Of a stretch of DNA of 64,000 nt, positions 44,882-53,848 are shown one piece after another. The notes under the pieces were generated by a model, which ran no database searches, was not told the DNA's origin, and was given only the letters and a program-made list of their open reading frames with translations. Numbering within the stretch: position 1 is the stretch's first letter; each line of letters starts with the position of its first letter. The DNA comes from Fibrobacterota bacterium (GTDB lineage: Bacteria > Fibrobacterota > Chitinivibrionia > Chitinivibrionales > Chitinispirillaceae): NCBI GenBank assembly GCA_023412475.1, contig JAEYNR010000082.1, positions 1-64,000 on the forward strand, given 5' to 3'. Both the position numbers and the translations under genes were made by a program.

Positions 44882-46068
44882 TGATGGATTTATCAATAAT
44901 TGGACGAACTAAATTATTGTTGGCAGAGGATATAAAACAATTTGAAAAAACTCTTTCTCAACAAGTAAAAACATCTTCTTTTTTAGTAATTGGCGGAGCC
45001 GGCTCAATAGGTTCTGCTGTAGTGAAGGAAATATTTGAAAGAAAACCAAAAAAATTGCACGTAGTTGATATTTCAGAAAACAACTTAGTGGAGCTTGTAC
45101 GGGATATTCGAAGCTCTTATGGATATATAGACGGAGATTTTAAAACCTTTGCACTGGATTGCGGCTCTTTTGAATTTGATGCAATGTTTGCTGCAGAAGG
45201 TCCTTACGACTATGTCCTTAATCTATCAGCATTAAAACATGTTCGTTCAGAAAAAGATCCTTATACTTTAATGAGAATGATAGAAGTAAATATACTCAAC
45301 ACTATTAAAACAATTGATTTAGCAGTACAGTCTAAGGCAAGAAAGTATTTTTGCGTATCAACAGATAAAGCTGCAAATCCTGCAAACATGATGGGAGCTT
45401 CCAAGCGTATCATGGAAATGTTCCTTGTTGAAAAGGGAAAATATATTCCAATTTCAACAGCACGTTTTGCAAATGTAGCATTTTCTGATGGCAGTCTTTT
45501 ACATGGTTTTAATCAAAGGCTCTTAAAAAAACAACCTATTGTTGCACCGAATGATGTACGTCGTTATTTTGTGATCCCAAAAGAAGCTGGACAGCTATGT
45601 TTAATATCTGCTATTTTAGGAAATAACGGTGATATTGTTTTTCCTAAATTAAGTGAAGAACTAAATCTAATTACTTTTTCACAAATTGCAGAGAATTATC
45701 TTTCATCTAAAGGACTCAAAGTGCATCTTTGTAAAACTGAAGATGAAGCCCGTTCAATAATTCGTAATATAGACCTTTCAAAAGAATGGCCCTGTTTATT
45801 TACCCCAAGTGATACAACCGGAGAAAAAGATTACGAAGAATTTTATACCGATAATGAAATTGTAAATTTTGACCGTTTTCAAACCTTGGGTATTGTTAAA
45901 AATAATTTACTTTCAGATAAAAAATTGCTTGAACTTTTATTATCTGAAATACAAGCTATGAAAGATAAAAAAAAGTGGGACAAAAATCAAATTGTAGATT
46001 TGTTCTATAAAATGATACCGAACTTTGGACATAAAGAGTCCGGAAAATATCTTGATGAAAAGATGTAA
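44881..46068 (+). CDS. CapD/LegB-like nucleotide-sugar 4,6-dehydratase
   Basis: 395 residues, soluble. The NAD motif is VIGGAGSIGSAVVKEIF; further SDR motifs are NLSALKHVRSEKDP and VSTDKAANPANMMGASKR, where Met replaces the usual catalytic Tyr of SDRs, as in CapD/FlaA1 and LegB. It removes water from UDP- or GDP-GlcNAc to give the 4-keto-6-deoxy sugar, the substrate for the aminotransferase encoded next. Its start overlaps the flippase stop. The C-terminal third is longer than in PseB. Confidence 0.88.
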   Translation: MMDLSIIGRTKLLLAEDIKQFEKTLSQQVKTSSFLVIGGAGSIGSAVVKEIFERKPKKLHVVDISENNLVELVRDIRSSYGYIDGDFKTFALDCGSFEFDAMFAAEGPYDYVLNLSALKHVRSEKDPYTLMRMIEVNILNTIKTIDLAVQSKARKYFCVSTDKAANPANMMGASKRIMEMFLVEKGKYIPISTARFANVAFSDGSLLHGFNQRLLKKQPIVAPNDVRRYFVIPKEAGQLCLISAILGNNGDIVFPKLSEELNLITFSQIAENYLSSKGLKVHLCKTEDEARSIIRNIDLSKEWPCLFTPSDTTGEKDYEEFYTDNEIVNFDRFQTLGIVKNNLLSDKKLLELLLSEIQAMKDKKKWDKNQIVDLFYKMIPNFGHKESGKYLDEKM

Positions 46069-46091
46069 AGGTTTTAAAAGGAACTACAAAA

Positions 46092-47240
46092 ATGAATAAG
46101 TATGAAGAAGTTATTAACTTTATTAAAACTTTATATCCTAATGAAATTCCAGTGCCCTTACATGCACCAAGATTTTTAGGTAAAGAAAAACAGTATTTGG
46201 CTGAATGTATTGATTCTACTTTTGTTTCATATGTTGGTAAGTTTGTAGTTGAATTTGAAAGCAAAATTAAATTATTAACAGGATGTAAGCATGCAATAGC
46301 TATGGTAAACGGCACATCAGCACTTCAAATGGCAATAATTTCTTCAGGAATAAATCCTGGAGAGGAGATTATTACACAGGCTTTAACTTTTGTTGCAACA
46401 GCAGCTGCAATAAAACATGCTGGGGCATATCCATCTTTTGTTGATGTTGATATTGAAACTATGGGCATGAGTCCAGACAGTTTGCTTTCATATATTAACA
46501 ATTATACAGAAATTAAGTCTAATAAATTATATAATAAAATAACAGGTAGAAAAATTTCCGCAGTAATTCCCATGCACACATTTGGTCATCCATTACGAAT
46601 TAAAGAAATCATGAAAATTTGTGAAGAAAATAACCTCATACTTATTGAAGATTCTGCAGAATCAATTGGGAGTTACTACGATTCAATACATACAGGTAAT
46701 TTTGGCAAAGCTGCTGTTTTATCCTTTAATGGTAATAAACCTATAACTACAGGAGGTGGTGGTATGCTTATTACTAATGATGATAGAATTGCAGAAAAAG
46801 CACGTCATTTAAGCACAACAGCAAAGCGTCCTCACAAATGGGAATTTTACCATGATGAAATTGGGTACAATCTTCGGCTACCAAACATAAATGCAGCTCT
46901 AGGTTGTGCACAAATGGAAAATTTTGAAAAAGTGCTTTTGAACAAACGTGAAACAGCAAATATTTATAGAGATTTTTTTAATTCAACAAAAATTAAATTT
47001 ATGATAGAACCGGAAAAATCTTTATCGAATTATTGGCTTAATGCTATTAGTCTAGATAATCGTAATGAACGTGAAGATTTTTTAGCTTTCTCCAATGATA
47101 ATGGAGTTCAAAGCCGTCCTATTTGGACACTAATAAATAAACTTCCCCCCTATCAGTCTTGTCCACACAACGAATTAAAAAATTCTCAATGGTTAGAGGA
47201 TCGAGTTGTTAATATTCCAAGTTCGGTGAGATTTGTATAA
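46092..47240 (+). CDS. LegC-type nucleotide-sugar aminotransferase
   Basis: 382 residues, ribosome site AAGGA. This is the LegC group of DegT aminotransferases: IPVPLHAPRFLGKEKQYL, VNGTSALQMAI, GEEIITQALTFVATAAAI, EDSAESIGS and Schiff-base K216 in LSFNGNKPITTGGGG. It aminates the 4-keto sugar made by the upstream dehydratase to give UDP- or GDP-4-amino-4,6-dideoxy-GlcNAc, the intermediate of legionaminic acid and bacillosamine. LegI/LegG/LegF are absent here, so the final product is more likely a bacillosamine-type or N-acylated 4-amino sugar. Confidence 0.88.
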   Translation: MNKYEEVINFIKTLYPNEIPVPLHAPRFLGKEKQYLAECIDSTFVSYVGKFVVEFESKIKLLTGCKHAIAMVNGTSALQMAIISSGINPGEEIITQALTFVATAAAIKHAGAYPSFVDVDIETMGMSPDSLLSYINNYTEIKSNKLYNKITGRKISAVIPMHTFGHPLRIKEIMKICEENNLILIEDSAESIGSYYDSIHTGNFGKAAVLSFNGNKPITTGGGGMLITNDDRIAEKARHLSTTAKRPHKWEFYHDEIGYNLRLPNINAALGCAQMENFEKVLLNKRETANIYRDFFNSTKIKFMIEPEKSLSNYWLNAISLDNRNEREDFLAFSNDNGVQSRPIWTLINKLPPYQSCPHNELKNSQWLEDRVVNIPSSVRFV

Positions 47241-47866
47241 TGGAAAATATAGTTTTAGTTGGAGGTGGAGGACATTGCCTATCCTGCATTGATGCTATTG
47301 AATCAACAAATATGTATTCTATTATTGGAATAATAGATAAAGAAGAAAATGTCGGGAAAAAAATATTAAATTATGAAATTATTGGCACTGATTCAATGAT
47401 TGAATCTTTAGTAGAAAAAGAATGTTCGTTTTTAATTACAATTGGGCAGATAAAAAGTTCCTCGCTTAGAAGAAAAGTTTATGAAATAATAAAAAATGCT
47501 GGTGGAAAGCTTGCTACAATTATTGCCTCTACTGCATATGTGTCAAAATATGCAGTAATTGGAAAAGGCTCTATCATCTTACATAAAGCATTTGTTAATG
47601 CTGGAGTTATTATAGGTGAAAATTGTATTATAAATACAGGTTCCATTGTTGAACACAATACAAAAGTTGCTGATTTTACTCATATTTCAACAAATTCCAC
47701 AATAAACGGAGACTGCAAAATTGGATCAGATATTTTTATTGGAAGTAATGTGACTGTAAATCAAGGAATATCTATATATAGAAATTCAATTATTGCTTCA
47801 GGATCGCTAATTACAAAAAATGTAGAAAAATCTTCATTTCTAAAAGGTATACCAGCACATGAATAA
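47240..47866 (+). CDS. NeuD/PglD-type sugar acyltransferase
   Basis: 208 residues. An N-terminal Rossmann-like segment (IVLVGGGGHCLSCIDAI) is followed by left-handed beta-helix hexapeptides (IGKGSIILHKAFVNAGVIIGENCIINTGSIVEHN ... IGSDIFIGSNVTVNQGI). PglD and LegH acetylate the amino group made by LegC-type enzymes. The start overlaps the aminotransferase stop (TAATG) and the next gene overlaps its end by eight bases. It completes a dehydratase-aminotransferase-acyltransferase set. Confidence 0.88.
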   Translation: MENIVLVGGGGHCLSCIDAIESTNMYSIIGIIDKEENVGKKILNYEIIGTDSMIESLVEKECSFLITIGQIKSSSLRRKVYEIIKNAGGKLATIIASTAYVSKYAVIGKGSIILHKAFVNAGVIIGENCIINTGSIVEHNTKVADFTHISTNSTINGDCKIGSDIFIGSNVTVNQGISIYRNSIIASGSLITKNVEKSSFLKGIPAHE

Positions 47867-48941
47867 AAAAATATCAATTTCAATTAAAAACAATCTATTG
47901 TCTACACTGAAACAAATGGATGAAAACAAACGCAAGTTGTTGATTGTAGAAGATGATGATGGAAAATATCATAACTTAATTTCCATTGGCGATATACAGC
48001 GTGCAATTATTTCAGGTGTCAGTTTAGATACTCCTATAAATAAAGTAAAGATTGATATAAAAGAAGTGGCTGGTTTATCTGATTCAATAAATAAGATTAA
48101 AGAACGTATGCGAATTCTTCGTTCAGAGTTTATGCCGGTAATTGATAATGAAGGTTTCCTTGTTAAAGTGTATTACTGGGAAGATTTTTTCAGTGATAAA
48201 TCCCGCACTCCTGAAGATAAAATAGATTTACCTGTTGTTATAATGGCAGGGGGCAAAGGTTCCAGATTAAAGCCGATTTCAAATGTAATCCCCAAAGCCT
48301 TAATCCCTATTGGTGAAAAAACAATTTTAGAAACAATAATGGATCGCTTTGAAAATGCAGGCTGCAAAAAATATTACCTATCTGTTAATTATAAAGCGGA
48401 TATGATAAAGCACTATTTTAATGTAATAGATCACAAATATGATATTTTTTATTTTAATGAAGAAAAACCGTTAGGAACAGCTGGTAGCTTGTTTTTATTA
48501 AAAGATAAAATTCACTCTACTTTTTTTGTTTCAAATTGCGATATATTAATCGATCAGGATTTTGGTGAATTACTAAAGTATCATAGAAATAATAATAATG
48601 AAATCACATTGGTAGCAGCATTAAAACATTATAAAATTCCTTATGGTACAATAAATTCAGGGGAAAACGGGCTACTCGAATCTATGGATGAAAAACCGGA
48701 ACTAACGTTTAAAATTAACTCAGGTTTATATATTCTTGAGCATCACCTTTTAAATGAAATACCTAAAGATACTTTTTTTCATATTACCGAGCTTATTGCT
48801 AATGTAAAAGCCAGAAATGGAAGGGTAGGAGTTTTTCCGGTAAGTGAAAAATCATGGATTGATATAGGTGAGTGGCCTGAGTATGTAAAAACGGTAAGAG
48901 GATTATCAAATAATAATGAGGAATTTTTAGGCTTACAATGA
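47859..48941 (+). CDS. CBS-domain nucleotidyltransferase (PtmE-like)
   Basis: 360 residues. Residues 1-115 form a CBS pair; residues 120-350 form a nucleotidyltransferase with PVVIMAGGKGSRLKPISNVIPKALIPIGEKTI and the metal aspartates in VSNCDILIDQDFGE. In Campylobacter, PtmE of this domain order makes GDP-glucosamine for legionaminic acid. That raises the possibility that this cassette uses GDP- rather than UDP-linked intermediates. The start lies inside the acyltransferase gene and the end overlaps the glycosyltransferase start (ATGA). Confidence 0.85.
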   Translation: MNKKISISIKNNLLSTLKQMDENKRKLLIVEDDDGKYHNLISIGDIQRAIISGVSLDTPINKVKIDIKEVAGLSDSINKIKERMRILRSEFMPVIDNEGFLVKVYYWEDFFSDKSRTPEDKIDLPVVIMAGGKGSRLKPISNVIPKALIPIGEKTILETIMDRFENAGCKKYYLSVNYKADMIKHYFNVIDHKYDIFYFNEEKPLGTAGSLFLLKDKIHSTFFVSNCDILIDQDFGELLKYHRNNNNEITLVAALKHYKIPYGTINSGENGLLESMDEKPELTFKINSGLYILEHHLLNEIPKDTFFHITELIANVKARNGRVGVFPVSEKSWIDIGEWPEYVKTVRGLSNNNEEFLGLQ

Positions 48942-50071
48942 AGAAAGTATTGCTTGTTGGAGAACTTACTCTGGGATCAACAGGATCTTATGTTGACAGT
49001 CTGGCATCTAATATAATGCAATATTCAAAAGATATAATAGTTCATATTTTACCTACTTCTTTTTCTTACAAATCGACAAAGGCAAAAGTAGTTGGTGTAA
49101 AAGTACCTAAATTAATTGTAAATAAAAAATTCAGAGGAAGTGATAAACTAATATTCTTTTTTACCATATTGTGGATTATCAAACAGTATTTATTCGGAAA
49201 TCGGTATGATACAATCCAAATTCATTACTTAATATTAAGCTATAATAAACTAATATATTTATTTAAATTAATTTCAAATAATATTGTTGGTGTATTCTGG
49301 GGTTCTGATCTTTTTCGACAAAAAAAAGAAAATTACGCAAAATTACATCAGATATGTCTAAAATGTAATGTCTTAAATTTTTCTACAGAAACGATGGAAG
49401 AATTTTATAAAAAAAACATTTCTTTTTTACCGGAAAAAATAAAAATATCACGATGTCGTTTTGGCTTAAGTAATCTTTCAATAATAGATTCTCTAAGAAA
49501 TCAAACGAAATTATCGTTAATTAAGCATTTAGGAATTTCAGAAGAATATTTATCAAAAAAAATTATTACAATAGGTTATAATGGAAAAAGAGAACAACAG
49601 CATTTGAAAGTAATAGAATCATTAAAAGAACTATCAAATAAAAATGATTATTTGCTTTTGTTCCCAGTTACGTATGGTAAAAATGCAATGTACATCGACG
49701 AAATAAAAAGCAAAGCTCTTGAATCAAACTTTGAGTCAGTTTTTTTTGAATCATATTTAACTGATGAAAAAGTGGCAGCTTTGCGATTATTGTCAGATGT
49801 ATTTATTCAAGTTCAAATAACAGATGCCTTATCAGGCTCTACCCAGGAACATTTATATGCAGGTAGCTTTACAATTGTTGGTGACTGGTTGCCATATAAA
49901 GTATTACAAGAAAGTGGTGTTGTTTTTAATTCAGTTAGATCAATTTCTGAAATAAATGGTGTTATTAAATCATTTAATCCTGAATGTACTGACTTCAAAG
50001 AAACAAATATTTCTGCTATTGGAATGCTTTCTTCTTGGCAGTATACAATAAAAGACTGGGTTATGCTATAA
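48938..50071 (+). CDS. Glycosyltransferase (GT-B fold, GT4-like)
   Basis: 377 residues. The layout fits a GT-B enzyme: KKVLLVGELTLGSTGSYVDSLA at the start, VGVFWGSDLFR and a donor-domain segment (TIGYNGKREQQHLKVIESL ... IQVQITDALSGSTQEHLYAG). It resembles the Fuc4NAc-transferase-like group that adds amino sugars. It is last in the AT-rich cassette, probably transferring the amino sugar made by the genes before it. Acceptor unknown. The similarity is moderate, so confidence in the family is lower than for the other glycosyltransferases. Confidence 0.72.
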   Translation: MKKVLLVGELTLGSTGSYVDSLASNIMQYSKDIIVHILPTSFSYKSTKAKVVGVKVPKLIVNKKFRGSDKLIFFFTILWIIKQYLFGNRYDTIQIHYLILSYNKLIYLFKLISNNIVGVFWGSDLFRQKKENYAKLHQICLKCNVLNFSTETMEEFYKKNISFLPEKIKISRCRFGLSNLSIIDSLRNQTKLSLIKHLGISEEYLSKKIITIGYNGKREQQHLKVIESLKELSNKNDYLLLFPVTYGKNAMYIDEIKSKALESNFESVFFESYLTDEKVAALRLLSDVFIQVQITDALSGSTQEHLYAGSFTIVGDWLPYKVLQESGVVFNSVRSISEINGVIKSFNPECTDFKETNISAIGMLSSWQYTIKDWVML

Positions 50072-50370
50072 TCCTAAATTTTCGTAAAATGTAATGATGA
50101 AAAACTTTATTTTTAATGGGTATTCCGAGAAATTAGTGGGTAAAAAAGAGTAAAACAGTAAAGAAGATTAAAAAAATCCTTAGCTCGCATAGATTAAAGT
50201 ACCAGATTACTTCAAAGATGCAAAAATAAAAGAAGTGCTGAATCAAATCGTTTTTCGGATAATCAACGGAAACCTGTGTAAAAACCTTTAGTACTCACTA
50301 AATTCCCCTCCATTTCTGAGTTAATGAATGGGGTGGCCAAGACACATCTGGTTGAGTGTTTACTCCAAAC
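50072..50370. other. Intergenic stretch after the AT-rich cassette
   Basis: No gene. The right edge merges into the wecE leader family, so the right junction of the inserted cassette lies somewhere in this stretch. Confidence 0.5.
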
Positions 50371-50430
50371 CTATGGATTTCTCTTACTTTAAAAAGTATA
50401 TTTTTCTCAATTCAAAGAAACTTATAATCT
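50371..50430 (+). promoter_or_regulatory. Conserved polysaccharide-cassette leader element (wecE copy 3)
   Basis: CTATGGATTTCTCTTAC, TTTAAAAAGTATATTTTTCT, ATTCAAAGAAACTTATAAT, about 160 bp before wecE 3. Followed by CCGGCTCTTAGTTTAGA, also found before wecE 1 (CCGGCTCTTGGTTTAGA). Confidence 0.72.
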
Positions 50431-50589
50431 TGATTCTGAAGTATATAAAGAAAGATTTAACAGGAAAAGGAATAGTAGCTTTTTAGTTTCCGGCTCTTAG
50501 TTTAGACATTTATTTCGACTTAATTTTGATTGGAATTATTTGCTATTAAGTGATTTTTACTATTTTCGGTTTTTTTGGCGCCAAATTCA

Positions 50590-51744
50590 ATGAACATTCC
50601 TTTCAACAAACCTTATCTGGCCGGCAAAGAACTCTACTACATTGCCGAAAGTGTCAAAAACGGACATCTCTCCGGTAACGGGGTCTTCACCAAAAAATGC
50701 CAGGAATTCTTTGAAAACCGATACGGTTTCAGGAAATGTCTTCTCACGACCTCCTGCACCGATGCTCTTGAGATGTGCGCTTTGCTTCTTGATATCAAAC
50801 CCGGTGATGAGGTAATTGTTCCTTCATATGCCTTTGTCTCTACTTCACTTCCATTTACCCACCAGGGTGCAAGGATTGTATTTGCAGACAGCCGACCGGA
50901 CCGTCCGGGGATTGATGAAACCTCTATTGAAGGGCTTATAACACCAAAGACTAAAGCTATCGTAGTACTGCATTATGCCGGGGTGGCCTGTGATATGGAT
51001 ATTATTATGGCTATTGCCCAGAAATACAACATTTTTGTAGTTGAAGATGCGGCACATGCGATAGAATCCTTCTATAAAGGAAGACCTTTGGGTGGGATAG
51101 GGCATCTGGGGACTTTTTCATTTCATGAGACTAAAAATATCCAGTGTGGTGAAGGCGGGTTACTGATAATTAATGATGAGCGTTTTATAAAGAGGGCGGA
51201 AATGGTGTGGGAGAAGGGAACCAACAGGGCCGCCTTTTTTAGGGGTGAGATCGACAAGTATGGATGGGTGGATACCGGATCCTCGTTTCTTCCCACGGAT
51301 ATGGTTGCCGCTTTTTTGTATGGTCAACTGGAGAATCTCGACAGGATTCACCAAAGGCGGTTATCAATCTGGAACCGTTATTATGAAACACTGAAAAGGT
51401 ATGAAGATATCGGGGTGATTACTCTTCCGGTGATTCCAAAATTTGCTTCCAACAACGGCCATATATTTTATTTACTTTTCTCATCGCTGGGCAGAAGAAG
51501 TTTCTTTATCCGGAAGATGAAGGAGTATGGATGCGCCTGTTCATTTCACTACCTTTCTCTTCATAGAAGCGAATACTACCGCGGTAATCACGATGGCCGG
51601 GAATTAGTAAATGCGGACCGCTATATGGATACTTTGGTTCGTCTTCCGTTTTTTTACGATCTTCCGGAAGAGGGGTTTGATTATTTGATGAAGAGAGTGG
51701 ATGAAGCGTTGGGAGAGATATTTGTTAAGCAATTGGTTATTTAG
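50590..51744 (+). CDS. wecE: dTDP-4-amino-4,6-dideoxygalactose transaminase, copy 3
   Basis: 384 residues from ATG 50590, preceded by the same GGCGCCAAATTCA sequence as copy 1. All WecE motifs are present, including the EDAAHA aspartate and K182 in FSFHETKN. Differences from copy 1 are mostly conservative (for example R/K, I/L, T/S), with a short cluster near YYRGNHDGREL. Both copies are predicted active. Here it is followed 125 bp later by wzz rather than by wecB, so the two full copies stand at the heads of different cassettes. Confidence 0.93.
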   Translation: MNIPFNKPYLAGKELYYIAESVKNGHLSGNGVFTKKCQEFFENRYGFRKCLLTTSCTDALEMCALLLDIKPGDEVIVPSYAFVSTSLPFTHQGARIVFADSRPDRPGIDETSIEGLITPKTKAIVVLHYAGVACDMDIIMAIAQKYNIFVVEDAAHAIESFYKGRPLGGIGHLGTFSFHETKNIQCGEGGLLIINDERFIKRAEMVWEKGTNRAAFFRGEIDKYGWVDTGSSFLPTDMVAAFLYGQLENLDRIHQRRLSIWNRYYETLKRYEDIGVITLPVIPKFASNNGHIFYLLFSSLGRRSFFIRKMKEYGCACSFHYLSLHRSEYYRGNHDGRELVNADRYMDTLVRLPFFYDLPEEGFDYLMKRVDEALGEIFVKQLVI

Positions 51745-51869
51745 GGTGTGTGGTGGATATAAACCATGGTGAACAATTTGAATAAAGAAAAACAACAACA
51801 ATTCCAAGTATTTACAAATTTAAAACGGATATATCGAATTATATATTGTAGCACTGGAAACGGGGAATA

Positions 51870-52910
51870 ATGGAAAAAGTTAGCCCGGAGCATAATAAAG
51901 ATATCTTGCTAGCCAAGAATGTGGCATCTGTTACGGATTCTTCCAGTTCTGATGAAATCTCTCTTATTGATCTAATCCTTATTCTCTGGAAAGGTAAATA
52001 CATAATTACTGCATGTACTGTTATTTCCACGGTTTTGGGTGTGATTTACGCTCTCACTGCTACAGAGATTTTTTCCACAAGCACAGCTTTTATTCTTAAA
52101 ACCAAAGGAGGAGGTGGTGGTGGGAGTCTTGGTCAGTTAGCAGCAATAGCCGGAATAAATATGGGATCAAATAATAACGCAGACCCATCCGATTACCTCG
52201 ATATAATCATACAGGATAAAGAATTTATTGCAAAACTGTATGAAAAGAAATGGTTCTTTAAAGGAGATTCTTTACCACTCGAACAGATCTTCGAGCTTGA
52301 ACCTGATACCACTATTTCAAATTGGGAATATGCGTTTTTTATGAAAAAAATTAATGCGGTGCGTAAAAGTGGAATCTTATCAATAAGCAAAGATGTAAAA
52401 ACCGGTATTCTCACAATGACTTCAAATGCTCCTGACCCACAGCTTGCCTATGACTTGAACCTTTTTACAATTAACTATATAAGCAATTATATCCGTAATT
52501 CCCTGAAAACTCAGGCTAAAGAGAAACGAATCTTTATTGAAGAGCGAATAAAGGAAACTAAAGAAGAGCTTACAAAAGCTGAAAATGCTCTGGCGGAATT
52601 TAAAGAAAGAAACCTGGCAAGCATTGCACCAAAAGTAGCACTTGAAGAAGGAAGATTAATGAGAAATGTTACTTTGAACCAGGAAATCTATATCCAGTTT
52701 CAAAAACAGTATGAACTTACCAGAATCGAAGAATTGGATGATCAGGCTTTGATACAGGTAGTGAAGAGTGCAGAGATACCGGTTGTTAGAAGTAAACCTA
52801 AGAGAAAGCTTTTAGTAATGATATCTTTGTCTACGGGTATGTTTTCTGGTATTGCTTTGATTTTGATTATATATGCAATAATAATTCCTTTAAAGAGAGT
52901 TAATAAATGA
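51870..52910 (+). CDS. Wzz/GumC-type polysaccharide chain-length determinant
   Basis: 346 residues, ribosome site GGGG(A). The Wzz domain begins at EISLIDLILILWKGKYIITACTVISTVLGVIYAL (first transmembrane helix about 45-67). A periplasmic coiled-coil region (KEELTKAENALAEFKERN) follows, and then the second helix at about 318-338. There is no cytoplasmic kinase domain. Such proteins set O-antigen or capsule chain length. The stop overlaps the next start (ATGA), so it opens the wzz-wbpB-wbpD-wbpE operon. Confidence 0.9.
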   Translation: MEKVSPEHNKDILLAKNVASVTDSSSSDEISLIDLILILWKGKYIITACTVISTVLGVIYALTATEIFSTSTAFILKTKGGGGGGSLGQLAAIAGINMGSNNNADPSDYLDIIIQDKEFIAKLYEKKWFFKGDSLPLEQIFELEPDTTISNWEYAFFMKKINAVRKSGILSISKDVKTGILTMTSNAPDPQLAYDLNLFTINYISNYIRNSLKTQAKEKRIFIEERIKETKEELTKAENALAEFKERNLASIAPKVALEEGRLMRNVTLNQEIYIQFQKQYELTRIEELDDQALIQVVKSAEIPVVRSKPKRKLLVMISLSTGMFSGIALILIIYAIIIPLKRVNK

Positions 52911-53848
52911 AAAATTTTGCTATTACTGGAGTAGGTGGTTATATTGCACCCAGACACCTTAGAGCTATTAAAGACACAGGTAATTCAATTGTAGCGGCAA
53001 CTGATCCCAATGATTCAGTGGGAATTCTAGACCAATTTTCATACGAAACCCGTTTTTTCAGAGAATTCGAACGGTTTGACAGGCATATTGAAAAACTCCG
53101 CCGCGAAAATGAAGAAAAGCGGGTACATTATATTTCTATATGCTCCCCTAACTATCTTCATGACGCCCATATTCGTTTCGCACTGCGGGTTGGCGCAGAC
53201 GCAATTTGTGAAAAGCCTCTCGTAATTAATCCATGGAACCTTGATCCTCTTGCTGAATTGGAACAGGAATTTGGAAAAAAAATCTACACAATCCTGCAGC
53301 TACGTGTACACCCATCATTGGTAGCACTCAGGGAAAAGATACTTGCTGAAAATAAAAAATCCAGACATGAAGTAGTTTTAACCTATATCACCTCAAGAGG
53401 TAACTGGTATCTTAATTCCTGGAAAGGTGATATCAACCGTTCTGGCGGTGTGGCGACAAATATCGGAATTCATTTTTTCGATCTTTTAATCTGGTTTTTT
53501 GGTAAACCTGCGGGTTCAGAAGTGCACCTGGCCGAACCGACAAAGGCGAGCGGATACATGGAACTTGAACGTGCAAATGTTAAATGGTTCCTGTCTATAA
53601 ACCACGAGGATCTTCCTGAAGCTGCAGTTAAAAACAACAAACCAACTTACCGATCAATAACTATTGATGAAAACGAGGTAGAATTTTCCGGTGGTTTTAC
53701 CGACCTTCACACAGTACTCTATCAGAATATACTTGAAGGTAAAGGATTTGGTATTGATGATGCCAGACCATCCATAGATCTGGTTTACCAGATCAGAAAT
53801 TCTGTTCCAACTGGTAAAACTGCTAATTCGCATAGTTTTCTTAAATAA
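52907..53848 (+). CDS. wbpB: UDP-N-acetyl-2-amino-2-deoxyglucuronate 3-dehydrogenase
   Basis: 313 residues of the Gfo/Idh/MocA family: ITGVGGYIAPRHLRAI, ISICSPNYLHDAHIRFAL and the signature CEKPLV, with the C-terminal sheet including SGGVATNIGIHFFDLL. WbpB/WlbA oxidises C3 of UDP-GlcNAcA. It is the first of three consecutive genes that add a 3-acetamido group. WbpA (UDP-GlcNAc 6-dehydrogenase), which supplies the substrate, is not in the window. Confidence 0.9.
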   Translation: MKNFAITGVGGYIAPRHLRAIKDTGNSIVAATDPNDSVGILDQFSYETRFFREFERFDRHIEKLRRENEEKRVHYISICSPNYLHDAHIRFALRVGADAICEKPLVINPWNLDPLAELEQEFGKKIYTILQLRVHPSLVALREKILAENKKSRHEVVLTYITSRGNWYLNSWKGDINRSGGVATNIGIHFFDLLIWFFGKPAGSEVHLAEPTKASGYMELERANVKWFLSINHEDLPEAAVKNNKPTYRSITIDENEVEFSGGFTDLHTVLYQNILEGKGFGIDDARPSIDLVYQIRNSVPTGKTANSHSFLK

